A stretch of DNA of 64,000 nt from Siphonodentalium dalli (lineage: Eukaryota; Mollusca; Scaphopoda; Gadilida; Siphonodentaliidae), in contig CP136069.1 of assembly GCA_032622095.1 (NCBI GenBank), positions 160,757,043-160,821,042 of the forward strand. Direction: 5' to 3'. Positions 1-10,259 of the stretch are shown piece after piece (position 1 is the stretch's first letter; the number at the start of each line of letters is the position of its first letter). Position numbers and translations under genes: made by a program. The notes beneath the pieces are model-generated. The model did not search any database. It saw nothing but the letters and a program-made list of their open reading frames with translations, and had not been told where the DNA came from.

Positions 1-39
1 CGACAGACACTCGAATAGACACTCACACCACATCAAGGC

Positions 40-234
40 AAGGAAACTTTGGAAAATGTATCAACTTGCAGTTGCAAGTTGTTACATTTTCCAAAGGATT
101 CAGGATAAGGACCGATTAAGAAATTTAAAGTAACACAATGAATTAACTGGCGATAGGTCAGATTGCTGTTATTGTATGAATACCTGTAGATTATACTGAT
201 ATTTTGTTATCTACCTGTCACCAAGAAACCATCA
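40..234. repeat. 190-bp direct repeat, copy 1 (partner at 1860-2045)
   Basis: The block that runs through AGGATTCAGGATAAGGACCG to CACCAAGAAACCATCATA recurs almost unchanged, in the same orientation, at 1860-2045. The two copies bracket the RT scrap, the gene X terminal exon and the PAN exon. The left part of this copy (about 52-97) is also a stem-loop: GGAAAATGTA-T-CAACTTGCA is followed by its near-perfect reverse complement. No coding content is seen. It looks like a dispersed repeat or the remains of a nonautonomous element. Confidence 0.75.
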
Positions 235-345
235 TAAGGTACAACGCCACATCTGTATGCCAAAATTGGAAATCCCTGTCGAAGATGGCCGCCAAATACT
301 CACTACAAATATGAAAATTCATGTGTTGACAAACTTATATCCAAC

Positions 346-612
346 AATTATAATGATTCTGATTCAAGTTCAACAGACACACTTCTTCTCTATTCTGTGT
401 CAGCCAAAGAGGTGGGTGGTGTTCTTAAGTGCATGCATATGGGCAATGTCCCAGGACCTGACATTATTTGTTATGAACACCTCATATATGTAGGTTATCA
501 GTTGAGCCATTGTGTGGCTCACGTATTAACCAAGTTGATCGAATTGCAGCTTGATGGTCTCATGTCAGTTCAGTACGAGTTCATATCAATAAAACGGACT
601 ATGTGTGAGTAA
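346..612 (+). pseudogene. Non-LTR retrotransposon RT fragment (N-terminal RT region)
   Basis: One open frame reads through ...SVSAKEVGGVLKCMHMGNV and then PGPDIICYEHLIYVGYQL. The G-x-x-PGPD-x-(I/V)-x-YEHL-x-Y motif is typical of the region just upstream of the RT catalytic palm in LINE-type reverse transcriptases. Only about 70 codons survive. The palm motifs (the D of motif A, and Y/F-A-D-D) are absent, and the frame ends at a stop at 612. It lies in the 5' flank of arm 1 and is separate in sequence type from the LINE at 5.6-7.2 kb. This is a dead fragment with no host function inferred. Confidence 0.6.
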
Positions 613-619
613 ATGACAT

Positions 620-864
620 TAACTCATATATACGTGTATGTTGTGGATTGCAACGGTCGAGTAAACCGTGTAACTTTATAAAAAAGAAGAATACAATATC
701 GCTGCTTGTTGAGTGAGACACAACGGGTTAATTGGTCCAAGTAGACTGATTGTACGAAAAAATCGACGGGTGACACAAATATGGCATAATAACGATCACT
801 TGTAACTAAATGGCACAATTGTAAGGCAGCTTACGTACTATGCCATCGCTACTATGGTACACGC
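620..864. other. Gap before gene X exon, with a block repeated at 60505-60620
   Basis: No gene is seen here. Positions about 740-850 (AAAATCGACGGG ... TATGCCATCGCTACTAT) match about 60505-60620 on the same strand. The neighbouring exons match that region in inverted orientation. The match therefore marks a change of orientation at the edge of the inverted duplication, or simply a dispersed repeat. Confidence 0.5.
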
Positions 865-882
865 GTGTCCATACGTTATTTC

Positions 883-1047
883 GCAGACAACTCTGACGGT
901 CTTTATAACATTAATTCTAAAGTATTTTTAGTAGCGAAAACCGAATCAATGCGACAACTGCGTGAATACTGGGAGCTGAATAACTGCCACGGATCGAAAC
1001 CATGGGCATTAATTTATCCATACAAAAACAACAAAGCAGGTTGCTAA
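883..1047 (+). CDS. Gene X, terminal exon (arm 1 copy, probably frame-damaged)
   Basis: The product is not recognised. A plausible acceptor (TTATTTCGCAG) precedes an open stretch that ends in YKNNKAGC and a stop at 1045-1047. The same exon occurs on the - strand at 59573-59911, ending YKNNKPGC. Nucleotide similarity runs from SDGL-x-x-x-NSKV to the stop, but the middle part is read in a different frame in the two copies. In the frame used by the other copy, this one contains stops. One copy therefore carries compensating indels, or this one is a relic that happens to stay open. The exon lies 175 bp upstream of the PAN exon start codon in the same orientation, so it is the tail of the preceding gene. 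The conserved Cys just before the stop suggests a secreted product, which is inference only. Confidence 0.4.
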   Translation, partial: ADNSDGLYNINSKVFLVAKTESMRQLREYWELNNCHGSKPWALIYPYKNNKAGC

Positions 1048-1222
1048 CCACACAAGAGAGGAGAGTACAACAGGTCGAATCATAGTCACGGTCGTGACAA
1101 CTTTCTGTTGGTGGCTACCAATTGGTCAGAACATTTCTGCTCGTCGGTGAGGTGAATACGCACAACTTCAAAATGTAATTAGCCATGTTGTTTATCATAG
1201 AAAGCAGTTCGGGGAATTAATC

Positions 1223-1475
1223 ATGAAATTCCATGCATGTTTCTTGGTTTGGTATCTGCAGTCATCGCTCGTAGCATGTGATACTCAACAGATGAAATTT
1301 TGGAATAATGACGGAGATATGTGTGATCATAGTGTCATTGCGTCGGTCAAAGCCTGGTCAGATGTTGAATGTGGTGGAATATGTTTAAGTAATCCTGACT
1401 GCTTGTCTTTCACATTCAACACGATGTGCTATCTGATGAGCGATAACAGCGGAAATTTCGCATCAGGACCATCAG
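1223..1475 (+). CDS. PAN/apple lectin, exon 1: signal peptide plus PAN domain (arm 1)
   Basis: The ATG at 1223 opens a hydrophobic signal peptide (about residues 1-19, ending SSLVAC). It is followed by a compact Cys-rich module: W-SDVECGGICLSNPDC-x-SFTFNTMCYLM. The spacing CGGxC-x6-C-x-SF-x-FN-x3-C-x-L is that of PAN/apple domains, which bind protein or carbohydrate in secreted proteins. The exon ends ...GPSG with the donor CATCAG|GTAAGT, leaving phase 1. The reading continues to a stop at 1492 inside the intron, so the 89-codon frame is not the real end. A near-identical exon lies inverted at 59145-59397, and similarity continues about 45 bp into the intron. The next phase-1 exon on this strand is the CTLD half at 14670, and joining them gives an in-frame signal peptide-PAN-CTLD protein. 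That joining is inferred from phase and from the parallel arrangement in arm 2. Confidence 0.8.
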
Positions 1476-1859
1476 GTAAGTTTTGTGGTTGATATTGTAT
1501 GTTGTATATCAGAACTACATATATACGGCTTCTTTTAAAAAATGACCCCGTTTTTATACACTTCGGGTGTAAGGCCCAGATGAACGATTTGCAAACATCA
1601 GTGTAAGAAATTAATGTGAAAGTCGTTTTCACCAACTAATATCGCATGTATTCGGTGAAAACTCCTGAATTGCACACATCATCCTGATATATATGACAAC
1701 TTACTACTAGAAAACAACTATTTATACCGGTATCTAATGTCTTAAATGAGGGACAAAGCAGCACAAATATTTCAACACAATGAAAACGAATCCACGAAAC
1801 CATAAACGATAAAATTACTTTAAAAATGAAAGTGGCAATGACACTGTAGCTCAAATGGA

Positions 1860-2045
1860 GTGTGGAAACTTCGGAAAATGTAACAACTTTCAGTTATTGA
1901 GAGGATTCAGGATAAGGACCGATTAACAAATTTAAAGTAACACAATGAATTAACTGGTCGATAGGTCAGATTACTGTTATTGTATGAATACCTGTAGATA
2001 ATGCTGATATTTTGTTATCTACCTGTCACCAAGAAACCATCATAG
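1860..2045. repeat. 190-bp direct repeat, copy 2
   Basis: This is the direct partner of 40-234, with the same internal order of blocks (GGAAAATGTA..., AGGATTCAGGATAAGGACCG, ACCTGTCACCAAGAAACC). It lies in the first intron of the arm 1 lectin gene. Its left hairpin has decayed compared with copy 1. Confidence 0.75.
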
Positions 2046-2210
2046 CCCAATTATTCATTTATCAACAGGCATGACAATGAAATCAACAATCGTTCACTGT
2101 AATGCCATAAATATGCTGATCCTTCTAAGGAACTCAGCTTTTGGTTCTTTGGGCTGAAATTATACGACACGTTCAATATACGTGAGGGTATCAATCCCAC
2201 TGCGAACTAA

Positions 2211-3260
2211 TCTGTATATATAAAAGAGTAGGATCTGTCTGTTCGTCTGTCTGGCCGGATTTTTCTCCCAGACCCCTAGACCGATTTCAACCAAATTTGG
2301 TGTGGTGACTCGGTGCACCCTGGCGGAGGTCATAACAGTGTTTGGATATACAAAATATTAATTAAATAAATTAAAAAAATATTAATAATGTAAGCTCACG
2401 AGGGGCCTATTTCAGAATCAAATAAGTCCAATATGAACCTATGTGAATATATAGGTCCAATATCAACCAAATTGCACGCGGATATGTTGCGGCACAACAC
2501 TTACGCTTTATATATGTGTTTTCACTGTAGCCCGCGCCATCCAACTGGATAACGGTTATAAGTCCACTATGGGCCTATAGTCTCGTCGATAAAATGTTTG
2601 ACCCAGACACAAATTTGGACTAAGTTGATTTTTATTGCATTTTGAAGAGGAATATATCCTCTATAACATATCTAAAATTCGCTAAGATCCGCTTTGAACA
2701 TTTGTTTCTAATTCAAGATGACGTCCAAGATGGCAGTCATTTTCCGAAAAGTCAGTTTGATGCAATTATAGTGAGAGGTGTCTATAGTGTGACACTAAGG
2801 CACAATGCCACATTTTTATGCCAAAATTGGAAATCCCTGTCGAAGATGGCCGCCAAAATGGCGACCGGAAGTTGACAATTTTATGTTTTTACTAATATTT
2901 CTAAGATCAGTTTCTGCTGTTTGGAACTGGTTGAGAATTGTGACTTTATTATATATTGTTCATATTAACTGATAATTGAAGCAATTAAGTATGCCATTCA
3001 CGGGTACACCCCTTCTGATCACGCCAAATTTCGATTTTGCAGAACGCGGTATAAAATGTAAAAAAATAAATCACCATTGGGATTCTAGTCATATTTCATC
3101 GAGAAATGGGAACAACTGTGCAATGTAAGTACTAAGTAATGCATTCCATTTTTAATTGATAGTCCAACTCAAGTACCATACTTGTCACTCTGGCTCCAAA
3201 TGGCGGCCATAATATTAAAATTGGCAAATATTGTCCCAGCGTGCCATGCAACCGCTTACA
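2211..3260 (+). mobile_element. Helitron-like 5' end and attached mosaic repeat
   Basis: The segment begins TCTGTATATATAAAAGAG after an A and continues CTGTCTGTTCGTCTGTCTG, then CCCTAGACCGATTTC and CAACCAAATTTGG. That order (TC start, AT-rich stretch, CTGT repeats, ACCGATTTnnACCAAATTTGG) is characteristic of invertebrate nonautonomous Helitrons. No matching CTAGT 3' end is seen nearby, so the element is truncated. Positions 2800-2855 repeat 238-290, and 2880-3260 recur inverted at about 7700-8040. No transposase or Rep/helicase coding is present. Confidence 0.6.
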
Positions 3261-3479
3261 AGTTGTGATTGATGTACACACTTGACTGTTCTGTCCTATA
3301 TACATTGAATACTAACACCTCTATTGTTACCATTTTAACAACTGACATTACAAGAATTATCGATTTTTTCTATCACAAACTTTACATCAAAATCGGCAAA
3401 AATCAATGTCCAGGTTTGGCCCATTTTTTAAAGTAAAATGGAAATATCTTTGGTATCAAAGGTGTTTATTGTTGTGAAA

Positions 3480-4830
3480 TCTCTGTGCTCACGGTAAGCT
3501 GAATAGGTATACAAGGAGTTGTCAATAGTTATAAAAGGAGTGGCTATATAGTGATGGATGAGATGCACATTTATACAAGGAATGGTCATGTGTGAGGTGA
3601 ATTTGTATACATGAGTAGCTCTATGGTCATTTAAGTGGTGTAGACAAAGAGTAGCTACATTGTCATATGTGTGTGGTTTATGTATACGGGGTGACTGTAT
3701 GGTAATGTGTGGGGTGTGCAGATTTATCTTGAATGGCTATATTGTCACGGATGGGTGTGTATATACACATGTGTTGGCTGTATGATCATCAGTGTGGTGT
3801 ATGGGTAAACAGGGATTGGTTGTATGCTTATGTGTAATGTATATATGTGTACATGGAATGACTGTATGGCCATTATTGCTGAGGTGCATGTACACACGTG
3901 TATAGCTGGATGGTCATTGGCGGGCGTGTGTGTATATATGAAGTGGCATTGTGGTCATGTGTGTATATGGTATGTTTATGCATCGCTGTTGTGGATGCAT
4001 TGTCATTGGTTGGAGTATATGTATGCAGGGAGTAGCTTTATGATCTTGGATATGGTGTATGAGTATACAGCGAGTGGCATAATTGTCCCCGGTGAGGTGT
4101 ACATACAAGTGTACAAATGGTCGTGTGTGTGGGGTATTGGTATATACATTCAATGTGTAGGTGTATATGCTTACCTGGAGTGAATATATGGCCATATGCG
4201 GACTGTATATGTACATATTGAGTGGATATATGGCCATGCGTGTGGAGAATAGTGATCGTATGGCCAATAGTGATCGTATGGCCACTGGTGGAGTGCATAG
4301 GTATACCAGGAGTGATTGCATGGTCATGAATGTGGTGTATGTGTATACAACGAGTGGCTGTATGGGTGTATGAAATTATGAATGGTCGTGTGTGCAGGGT
4401 ATTGGTATATCTTGAAGAGTTGTATGGCCATTGTTGAGGTGGTGTACATGGACACCTGGAGTGACGTTATGGTCACGATGGTGGTGTATATGTATATCTT
4501 GAGTGCTTATGTCGTAGTGGGTGTGGCCAATATGTACATGGAGTGACATTATGGCCAATGGTGATGTGGTGTGTGGGGTATTGGTATATCTAGAAGGACT
4601 GCATGCCAACTTGTGAGGTGTATATTTATACCCGGAGTGATTCTATTGGCATGGTTGTGGTATATATGTATATATTGAGTGGCTATATGACCATGTGTGT
4701 GGCAAATATATATACAGGGAGTGATTGTATGGCCGATAGTGAGGCTAAGATATAAACAAGAAGTGACTGTATGGTCATGAATGTGGTGAATAGGTATACA
4801 GAGAGTGATGTGGTTGAACACAACTTATAT
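3480..4830. repeat. Degenerate 45-bp satellite array, left block
   Basis: Roughly thirty diverged units of about 45 bp share GTATA(C/T)A, GGAGTGGCT(G/A)TATGG and TCATGTGTG-GG motifs. Several frames on both strands stay open by repetition (mostly Met/Tyr/Val/His/Thr codons), but they have no start context, splice logic or conserved product. The same units resume at 7165-7400, so the array was probably continuous before the 4840-7160 segment arrived. Confidence 0.8.
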
Positions 4831-4966
4831 ACACATTACACATATTATTATAGACATATATAGTTGTGTGGGCACGGAGGATCGGAGCACAAGTTGCGGA
4901 ACTTATCAGAGCCCCTCTCCTCTGGCATTCGGCTGATAATAATGTATTTAGAGATAGGTTCAAAAT

Positions 4967-5328
4967 TTGTGTTTAAAGTGGCTGCTGTATGCTGTTGCTG
5001 TTTTGAGTGGCTATGGTTTCGCGTTAGGGAGTAGGGTAACATTTTATGAGGAGCGGTCTGTCGAGGAAATAAATGAATGGACTCTCTCGAAAATGCGCGT
5101 ATTTATTGTTTCACTGTGGTGCGGAATGCCGAACAGGAGATACCTTTCAGAGACGATGAACACATTAAGTTCGTCCAACCTTGCCCACAAAAGTCCTCTG
5201 GAGTCTGTGTACCAAGGACAACTGAAGAAAAAATGGTTTGCGTCTTGGATGACCACAACTACATGTTGGTTGAGACGAGATGTAACTTTCATGTTTGTCG
5301 AAGTTTAGATCACTGCAGTTATTTCTGA
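4967..5328 (+). pseudogene. Candidate secreted Cys-rich exon(s), frame-broken
   Basis: The product is not recognised. One frame (about 4967-5090) gives a leader-like hydrophobic stretch (WLLYAVAVLSGYGFALG) followed by charged residues. A second frame from 5077 continues as YCFTVVRNAEQEIPF ... VQPCPQKSSGVCVP ... MVCVLDDHNYMLVETRC and stops at 5326-5328. The two frames meet near 5077-5090. Leader plus Cys-rich body suggests a small secreted protein damaged by a single-base indel, or two exons lying very close together. No ATG begins the leader frame. It sits between satellite and LINE sequence, which favours a captured fragment. Confidence in real coding is low. Confidence 0.3.
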
Positions 5329-5579
5329 GTCTAGAGTTCAGTATGTTTCCTCTGACCAGCGTTATAGTATGATGGGGGTTTTTATAGTAATTTCTTGTTT
5401 GCAAAACGTTTTATACATGTTACTTATGATTTCGTCTTTGGTTGGTTCTGATGAGGGATCAGTAAGTTTTTGGTTGTCGGTTGTGGTTTTGCATGATAAA
5501 TTCCATTCATCGATCATGAACGGGATGAAACTCGATTTGAAACGGGCCGTATTCGTGAAGTAGTTTATGTATCGCAAAG

Positions 5580-7165
5580 GGTTTCTGATGGGGTATCAAG
5601 ATGCTTCATTGACAGTTTGGGGTAGTAAATTTGTGAGGTAGTTTGGGACATGATTAGTTAATATTTTGTTCCATATATGCATTTTATGAAGGTTTCGTCT
5701 TTCGTTAAGGGGAGCCCATCCGAGTTCGAATAATACTCTCTCATCAGATACCGAACGTGTCTGGCCACTTACTATATTCTACCGGCGTCAATATAGAGGC
5801 GGTCGAGTTTCCGGAGGAGGCAATGGGGCGTTGTCCCAAAACAACGTCTCCGTATTCCAGTATCGGGAGTACATAAGTTTTAAACATTATTTCGAGGGTT
5901 TGTCTATTTACATGAAATTGTATTCTCTTTAGTTGTGACAGTCTGGTTGCCACTCGACTGCAGATTTCATTGATATGAGTGTCCCAATGACGATTTGATT
6001 GTATAGAAATTCCCAGATGTTTGTGGAAAGCTACTTGCTCAATGTCGCGATCATCAAGTTCAAGATCCAAATGATCTTCGGAGGGAGTGAGCGAAAACAG
6101 CATAGATTTTGTTTTATCTGCATTGAATGTAAACAACCATTGCTTCGACCAGCAAGATACTCGATCCAAATCTTCGAATAGTTCCCGCGAACTGTCTTCG
6201 AGTGATGGTTGGGCAGTGAAAAAACACGTATCAGCTGCATACATACGAGTAATGGAGTGTATTGTCGTTGTCAGGTCATTTATATATGTCAGGAATAAGA
6301 AGGGTCCAAGGATATAACCCATGCGGAACACCTGCCGGCATAATGTGGTAATCAGAAAATGAGTCACCAAGCAAGACACGTTGTGATCTGTTGGAGAGAT
6401 AGCTGTTGGGCCAGTTGTGGATGTTTCCGGCAACTCCGCATCGTTCCAGTTTGAATAGCAACCCCCTGCGCCAGACTCTCTAAAACACTTTGGAAATATC
6501 GCAAAATCTTGCTGACGTATTTAACTTCTCATCGAGGGCCTGGCACAGGGTGTTGTATATCTCAAGATTGATATTTGAATAGTATATTATTACTTGAGAA
6601 ATGGGCGGATAAGTATTTCAGAACAATTTTCTCCATGATCTTGCTGGGGCACGGGAGTAAGGATATAGGGCGGTGGTTTTTACAGCTGGATTGATAATTT
6701 TTCTTGTGGATAGGGATAACATTTGCCTGCTTCCACTGTGTTGGAAAATCGCTGAACTCGTGTGATTTCTTAAAAAGAGCTTTAATGGGGGTGGCGATAG
6801 CTGGGCTTGTGATTTGGATCATTTTAACGGTAATTCCATCGTGGCCAGATGCTTCATTCGGTTTCAACGTTCTAGTAGCACAAATTATATCTTCGATAGT
6901 GAATTCAATGTATGTTACTGTGTTGCTATATTTCTGAGTGAATATTGTTAGAGATGAACACACCATTGAGCATGGATGCTTTGGTGTGGTCGTCAAATAC
7001 TAAGTTGCCACTGTCATCGATAAGAGGGGGGGTGGCGTCTTTGTGTTTGGTTTGCATAGTTTCCTTTATGCAGTGCCAAAAGTATTTTGATGATGGATGC
7101 TCTCGAACATGTTTTTAAAGTATTTCTTCATAGCGGGCCCTGGCGTATTTTTTCATGTTATAATG
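5580..7165 (-). pseudogene. Degenerate non-LTR retrotransposon (CR1/L2/Jockey-like RT)
   Basis: Read on the - strand from about 7165, the order is: a pre-RT segment resembling (A)xYFWxxIK ... PPLIDDSGNLVFDD; then ASGHDGITVKMI, QWKQANVIPIHKK and NHRPISLLPCPSKIMEKIV (6562-6996); then CDISKVF followed by a stop codon (motif A, near 6485-6505); then YILGPFLFLTYINDL and MYAADTCFF (5744-6433). These are the palm and fingers blocks of LINE reverse transcriptases. The polypeptide is split over several frames. The catalytic Y/F-A-D-D box reads Y-A-A-D (about 6230-6241), losing the first Asp. No endonuclease domain is seen. The copy is dead. It is inserted, with the Cys-rich scrap, between two parts of the 45-bp satellite. 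Confidence 0.88.
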
Positions 7166-7400
7166 TGAGTGATGTGTAGTAGTAGACATGGTGTGTCTGC
7201 ATAGTGGGTGACACATGGTTTTATAGTTATGTGTGGGGTGTACGGGTATGTCCAAGTATGGCTGTATGGTCACGGGTGAAGTTGATATGTATAAAGCTAG
7301 TGGCTACACGGTCATTGGTGTGGTGTTTATGCATATATGGAGTGACTGTATCGTCATATGTGGGTTCACATGTGAACTGTTGGGTGGATATCGCCTTCCA
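7165..7400. repeat. Degenerate 45-bp satellite array, right block
   Basis: This is the same unit family as 3480-4830 (GTGTGGGGTGTA, GGCTGTATGGTCA, GGAGTGACTGTAT), about five units. It lies immediately after the LINE 5' region. Confidence 0.7.
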
Positions 7401-7439
7401 CAATAACTCAAGGATCTTTTAGTCGTTTTTATATGCACA

Positions 7440-8230
7440 ATGGAGGACATTAGTCAATCAATTTTAATGCCAATGGACCAGATATTGGATGCTATTGGTC
7501 CAGAGTAGCCACATAATATGGCCACGTTCAGTTCAGTTCCACAGTTTTGCCCATTTCCATTCAAAAACACGGCCAGAATCCCTAAAGATGTTTTCGACAA
7601 ATTCCATACCGCATCCTTTAAAATTAATGTGTCATGTTACATTCAGTTACATGTTTAATAACAAAGTGAGTCACAATTTGCTACCTATTCGGAACAGTAG
7701 AGAATTGTAAGCGGTTGCATGGCACACCATTTTCATATTTTGGCCGCCATTTTGGGCCAAAGTGACAGTTATGGTACCATTGAGTTGGAATATCCATTGG
7801 ACCTGGAATGTGTCACTTGCATTGCACAGTTCTTCCAGTTTCTTGGTGAAATATGACATCAATCCCAATGGTGATTTTTGGTGAAAAGTTATGCAGCGTT
7901 CTGTAAAATAATTGTTTTGAGTGATTGGAGGGGGACCCCATGAATGGCATATTTCATTGCCTCAATTGTCAGTCAACATGAACAATAAAAAAAAGTCACA
8001 ATTCCAACCAGTTCCAAACAGCAGAAATTTATCTTAAAGATATTAGTAAAAATGTAAAGTGGTCTACATCCGGCCACCACATGACACAATTTTCTCACTA
8101 TTTTCTAGGGTCGACCCTAAAATTTGAGCTTATCGATCAGACATTTATTCCAGAATCAAATAAGTCCAATATGAACTAATGTCAATATTTAGCCCCAATA
8201 TTAACCTATTTGTACTAGGATATATTGAAG
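7440..8230. repeat. Mosaic repeat, partly inverted copy of 2880-3260
   Basis: About 7700-8040 is the reverse complement of about 2880-3260 (shared blocks such as GTTGCATGGCAC, TGGCCGCCAT, CAACCAGTTCCAAACAGCAG). By contrast, 8140-8210 (AGAATCAAATAAGTCCAATA) matches 2410-2470 in direct orientation. Mixed orientations imply repeated insertion or rearrangement of one dispersed family. No genes are seen. Confidence 0.65.
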
Positions 8231-8239
8231 TAGCATAAT

Positions 8240-8880
8240 AAATATTATTGATATATATGACAGTAGGTTAATTATGGCTGTCATGTGCGCGAAGCGTACA
8301 TGCACATGTGACAGAAGCCCATCCGACGCTGAATAAAGCCTCCCGAAGGGAACCTGTTTTTCGAGAGCCTGTTTCACCTAGTATGAACATATTGTAACAC
8401 ATCCTAACCTAAATTTGGATAAATGATCGTGTGTGTGTATTTACGTTGTTTCCCTCGTGTTATAATATGTTTTATTTATATAATCCTTGTATACACAGGG
8501 AAAGGAATAAATGTTGTTAAATGGCTAGACTCACGTTATTTAATTTCACAAACACTGTCTGGAATCGCTTTTTTGAAACTTGTTTTTATGGGATGTGGTT
8601 TAAACATATTTATTTGCTAATACATACGCGTGTACAAATCGCAGTACATAAGCAAAGTGGATTGGATAATAAGTGCTAGACACCAAATTCACCTCCTCGC
8701 CCGCCTCTCATCTTTTGCTGGGATATGTATACATAAATATAATGTAGGGATTATAATCTATATACGTGGGACCATAAAGAGATATTCTCAACAAGGAATT
8801 TTTCACATAAAACACACCTTAATCGGACATGGCACATTCGAGTTTCCAAATTGTGTCTATACGTAATTTGGAAAGAGGTA
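8240..8880. other. No recognisable feature
   Basis: This is AT-rich DNA with only short open frames. A partial inverted motif around 8281-8312 (GTCATGTGCGCG ... CATGCACATGTGAC) is the only structure noted. Confidence 0.5.
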
Positions 8881-8889
8881 TAAGGTAGA

Positions 8890-9252
8890 TTAAAAAAATA
8901 CACGAACTATTGATATACCGGCTACATATGCTGTGGAAAATACTTTCCATGATCACAGCCATTTCCCGTTAGGCTGACAAATGTATAGGGGAGGGATCAA
9001 TAGGGGAAATAAAATACCAGTGCTCCACATCTTCAACAGAGCTCCACATGCGTAGACGACGTTATCAACGATGAGGTATTTAAATTATACTGAACTTAGG
9101 CACGATTGCCGTGACACAATTGTTGACAATCATCAACCATTTGGAAAGTATAACACCATTTGCTACATATATGAACAAAACAAATTTAAATTTCTCTGCT
9201 TTCCGGTACCAAGAACTTCTGTAAATTGGGACTTTTTAGAGTATTCTTAAAT
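8890..9252 (+). pseudogene. Family Y exon-like block, copy 1
   Basis: The product is not recognised. One frame reads TIDIPATYAVENTFHDHSHF and then stops. A later frame reads HDCRDTIVDNHQPFGKYNTI, CYIYEQ, FLCFPVPRTSVNWDFLEYS and stops at about 9250. The first part matches NIDVSASYVLKNTCHGCNHF at 59985-60050, and the second resembles the CSMPTTWLLFDWDQ part of the same copy. The two loci are on the same strand. Agreement at the protein level beyond DNA identity suggests that an ancestral coding exon lies behind the family. This copy is interrupted by stops. Confidence 0.35.
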
Positions 9253-9364
9253 CAAGAAATTTCATACTTATTTTCATTCAGAAAAAAACAGCCATCCATT
9301 TTTAGTTGAGAATGCCTATGCCATGTCTGTTGATATGCGGGCAATTAAACTGAGATGAATTCGA

Positions 9365-9634
9365 GTGGACCGTCTGCGTACTAATGTTTGCTTCATTAGG
9401 CGGACACAATTGTGGCTGATAATATGTGGGAGTATGATGCTTTATCAAGCAATTAAAAGTTTCCCTCAAAATTATAACAGAAATTATTTTAACACTTCTT
9501 GGTACCTCAAGGGACAACTCAGAAAATTTTATTTTACCCTCTCAAATGAATATTCATTTTGTTGGTCTTCTCTTGATAAGTGTTCGGATTACATATACAA
9601 TGAATATGAGGATATGTGGAATTCAGATCCATAA
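9365..9634 (+). CDS. Unidentified open segment (possible exon, ICG motif)
   Basis: Eighty-nine open codons: ...LWLIICGSMMLYQAIKSFPQ, NYFNTSWYLKGQL, YSFCWSSLDKCSDYIYNEY. The pattern ICG-x(n)-I-K-S-x(n)-YN-x-N-x(n)-WY-x-x-G-x-L is echoed by an open segment at 42515-42780 (ICGVASAF...IQSNAGMYNLNGNKCWYTDG). The similarity is judged by eye and is weak. It lies 110 bp after the family Y block on the same strand. No convincing donor is seen before the stop. Confidence 0.25.
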   Translation: MDRLRTNVCFIRRTQLWLIICGSMMLYQAIKSFPQNYNRNYFNTSWYLKGQLRKFYFTLSNEYSFCWSSLDKCSDYIYNEYEDMWNSDP

Positions 9635-10041
9635 AATATGTTGTTAGAGTGTCTGGTATTGTTTGCCAGGATACATGCAAAAACGCGTGTCTGGTCCCGA
9701 AGTACGTAATCAATTTATACAAAACAACAACAGCAACAACCATCAGATATATCACGGGGGGCCTGGCTCATGCACGTGCTTATTTTTTACGAGGAGTGCG
9801 ATTGATAATTTCGAGGTTTTACTGAATTGCGCTTAATTCTGTTTAAGAAGGTGACCCATTCGTTAATGTTCAAAAAATCTAAATTGCTAAACTATACATT
9901 GTAAGGAACAATCATTATCCCACATAACCAGTGCATGATATAGTGCTCTAACACGAATTATTTACACCCACGATATGAGAGATATGTTCGAGTTATGTGA
10001 ACAAAAATGGTTAAAAAAAAATAACAACAAACTTTTTCATG

Positions 10042-10251
10042 CAGGTCGATAGACAGTTTGACAGGAAATATAAAAAAAACACGCTGCATTATCTAAACTA
10101 TGAACTAGGGTGTGCGATCAGTCTATCATCTGAAATCACGACTGTCTGCGAGAAATTAAATATCACGTTTTTCATTGCAAATGTTAGTTTTTTTGGCAGC
10201 CATTTCCAGAACTATTTTTTAAAAGGAAAAATCACCATAGGAACTACATGA
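10042..10251 (+). CDS. Unidentified candidate terminal exon
   Basis: A good acceptor (TTTTTCATGCAG) precedes an open stretch: VDRQFDRKYKKNTLHYLNYE, LGCAISLSSEITTVCEKLNI, then FFIANVSFFGSHFQ and a stop at 10249-10251. Two Cys residues and a mixed composition look more protein-like than the surrounding DNA, but no family is recognised. It could be the end of a gene that includes the segments at 9.1-9.8 kb. Confidence 0.3.
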   Translation, partial: QVDRQFDRKYKKNTLHYLNYELGCAISLSSEITTVCEKLNITFFIANVSFFGSHFQNYFLKGKITIGTT

Positions 10252-10259
10252 TGTTTGAA

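Noticed and set aside
3824-4821. Open frames rich in His/Ile/Thr or Met/Tyr/Val
   Set aside because: They follow the 45-bp satellite on both strands and change with unit variation. No product is supported.
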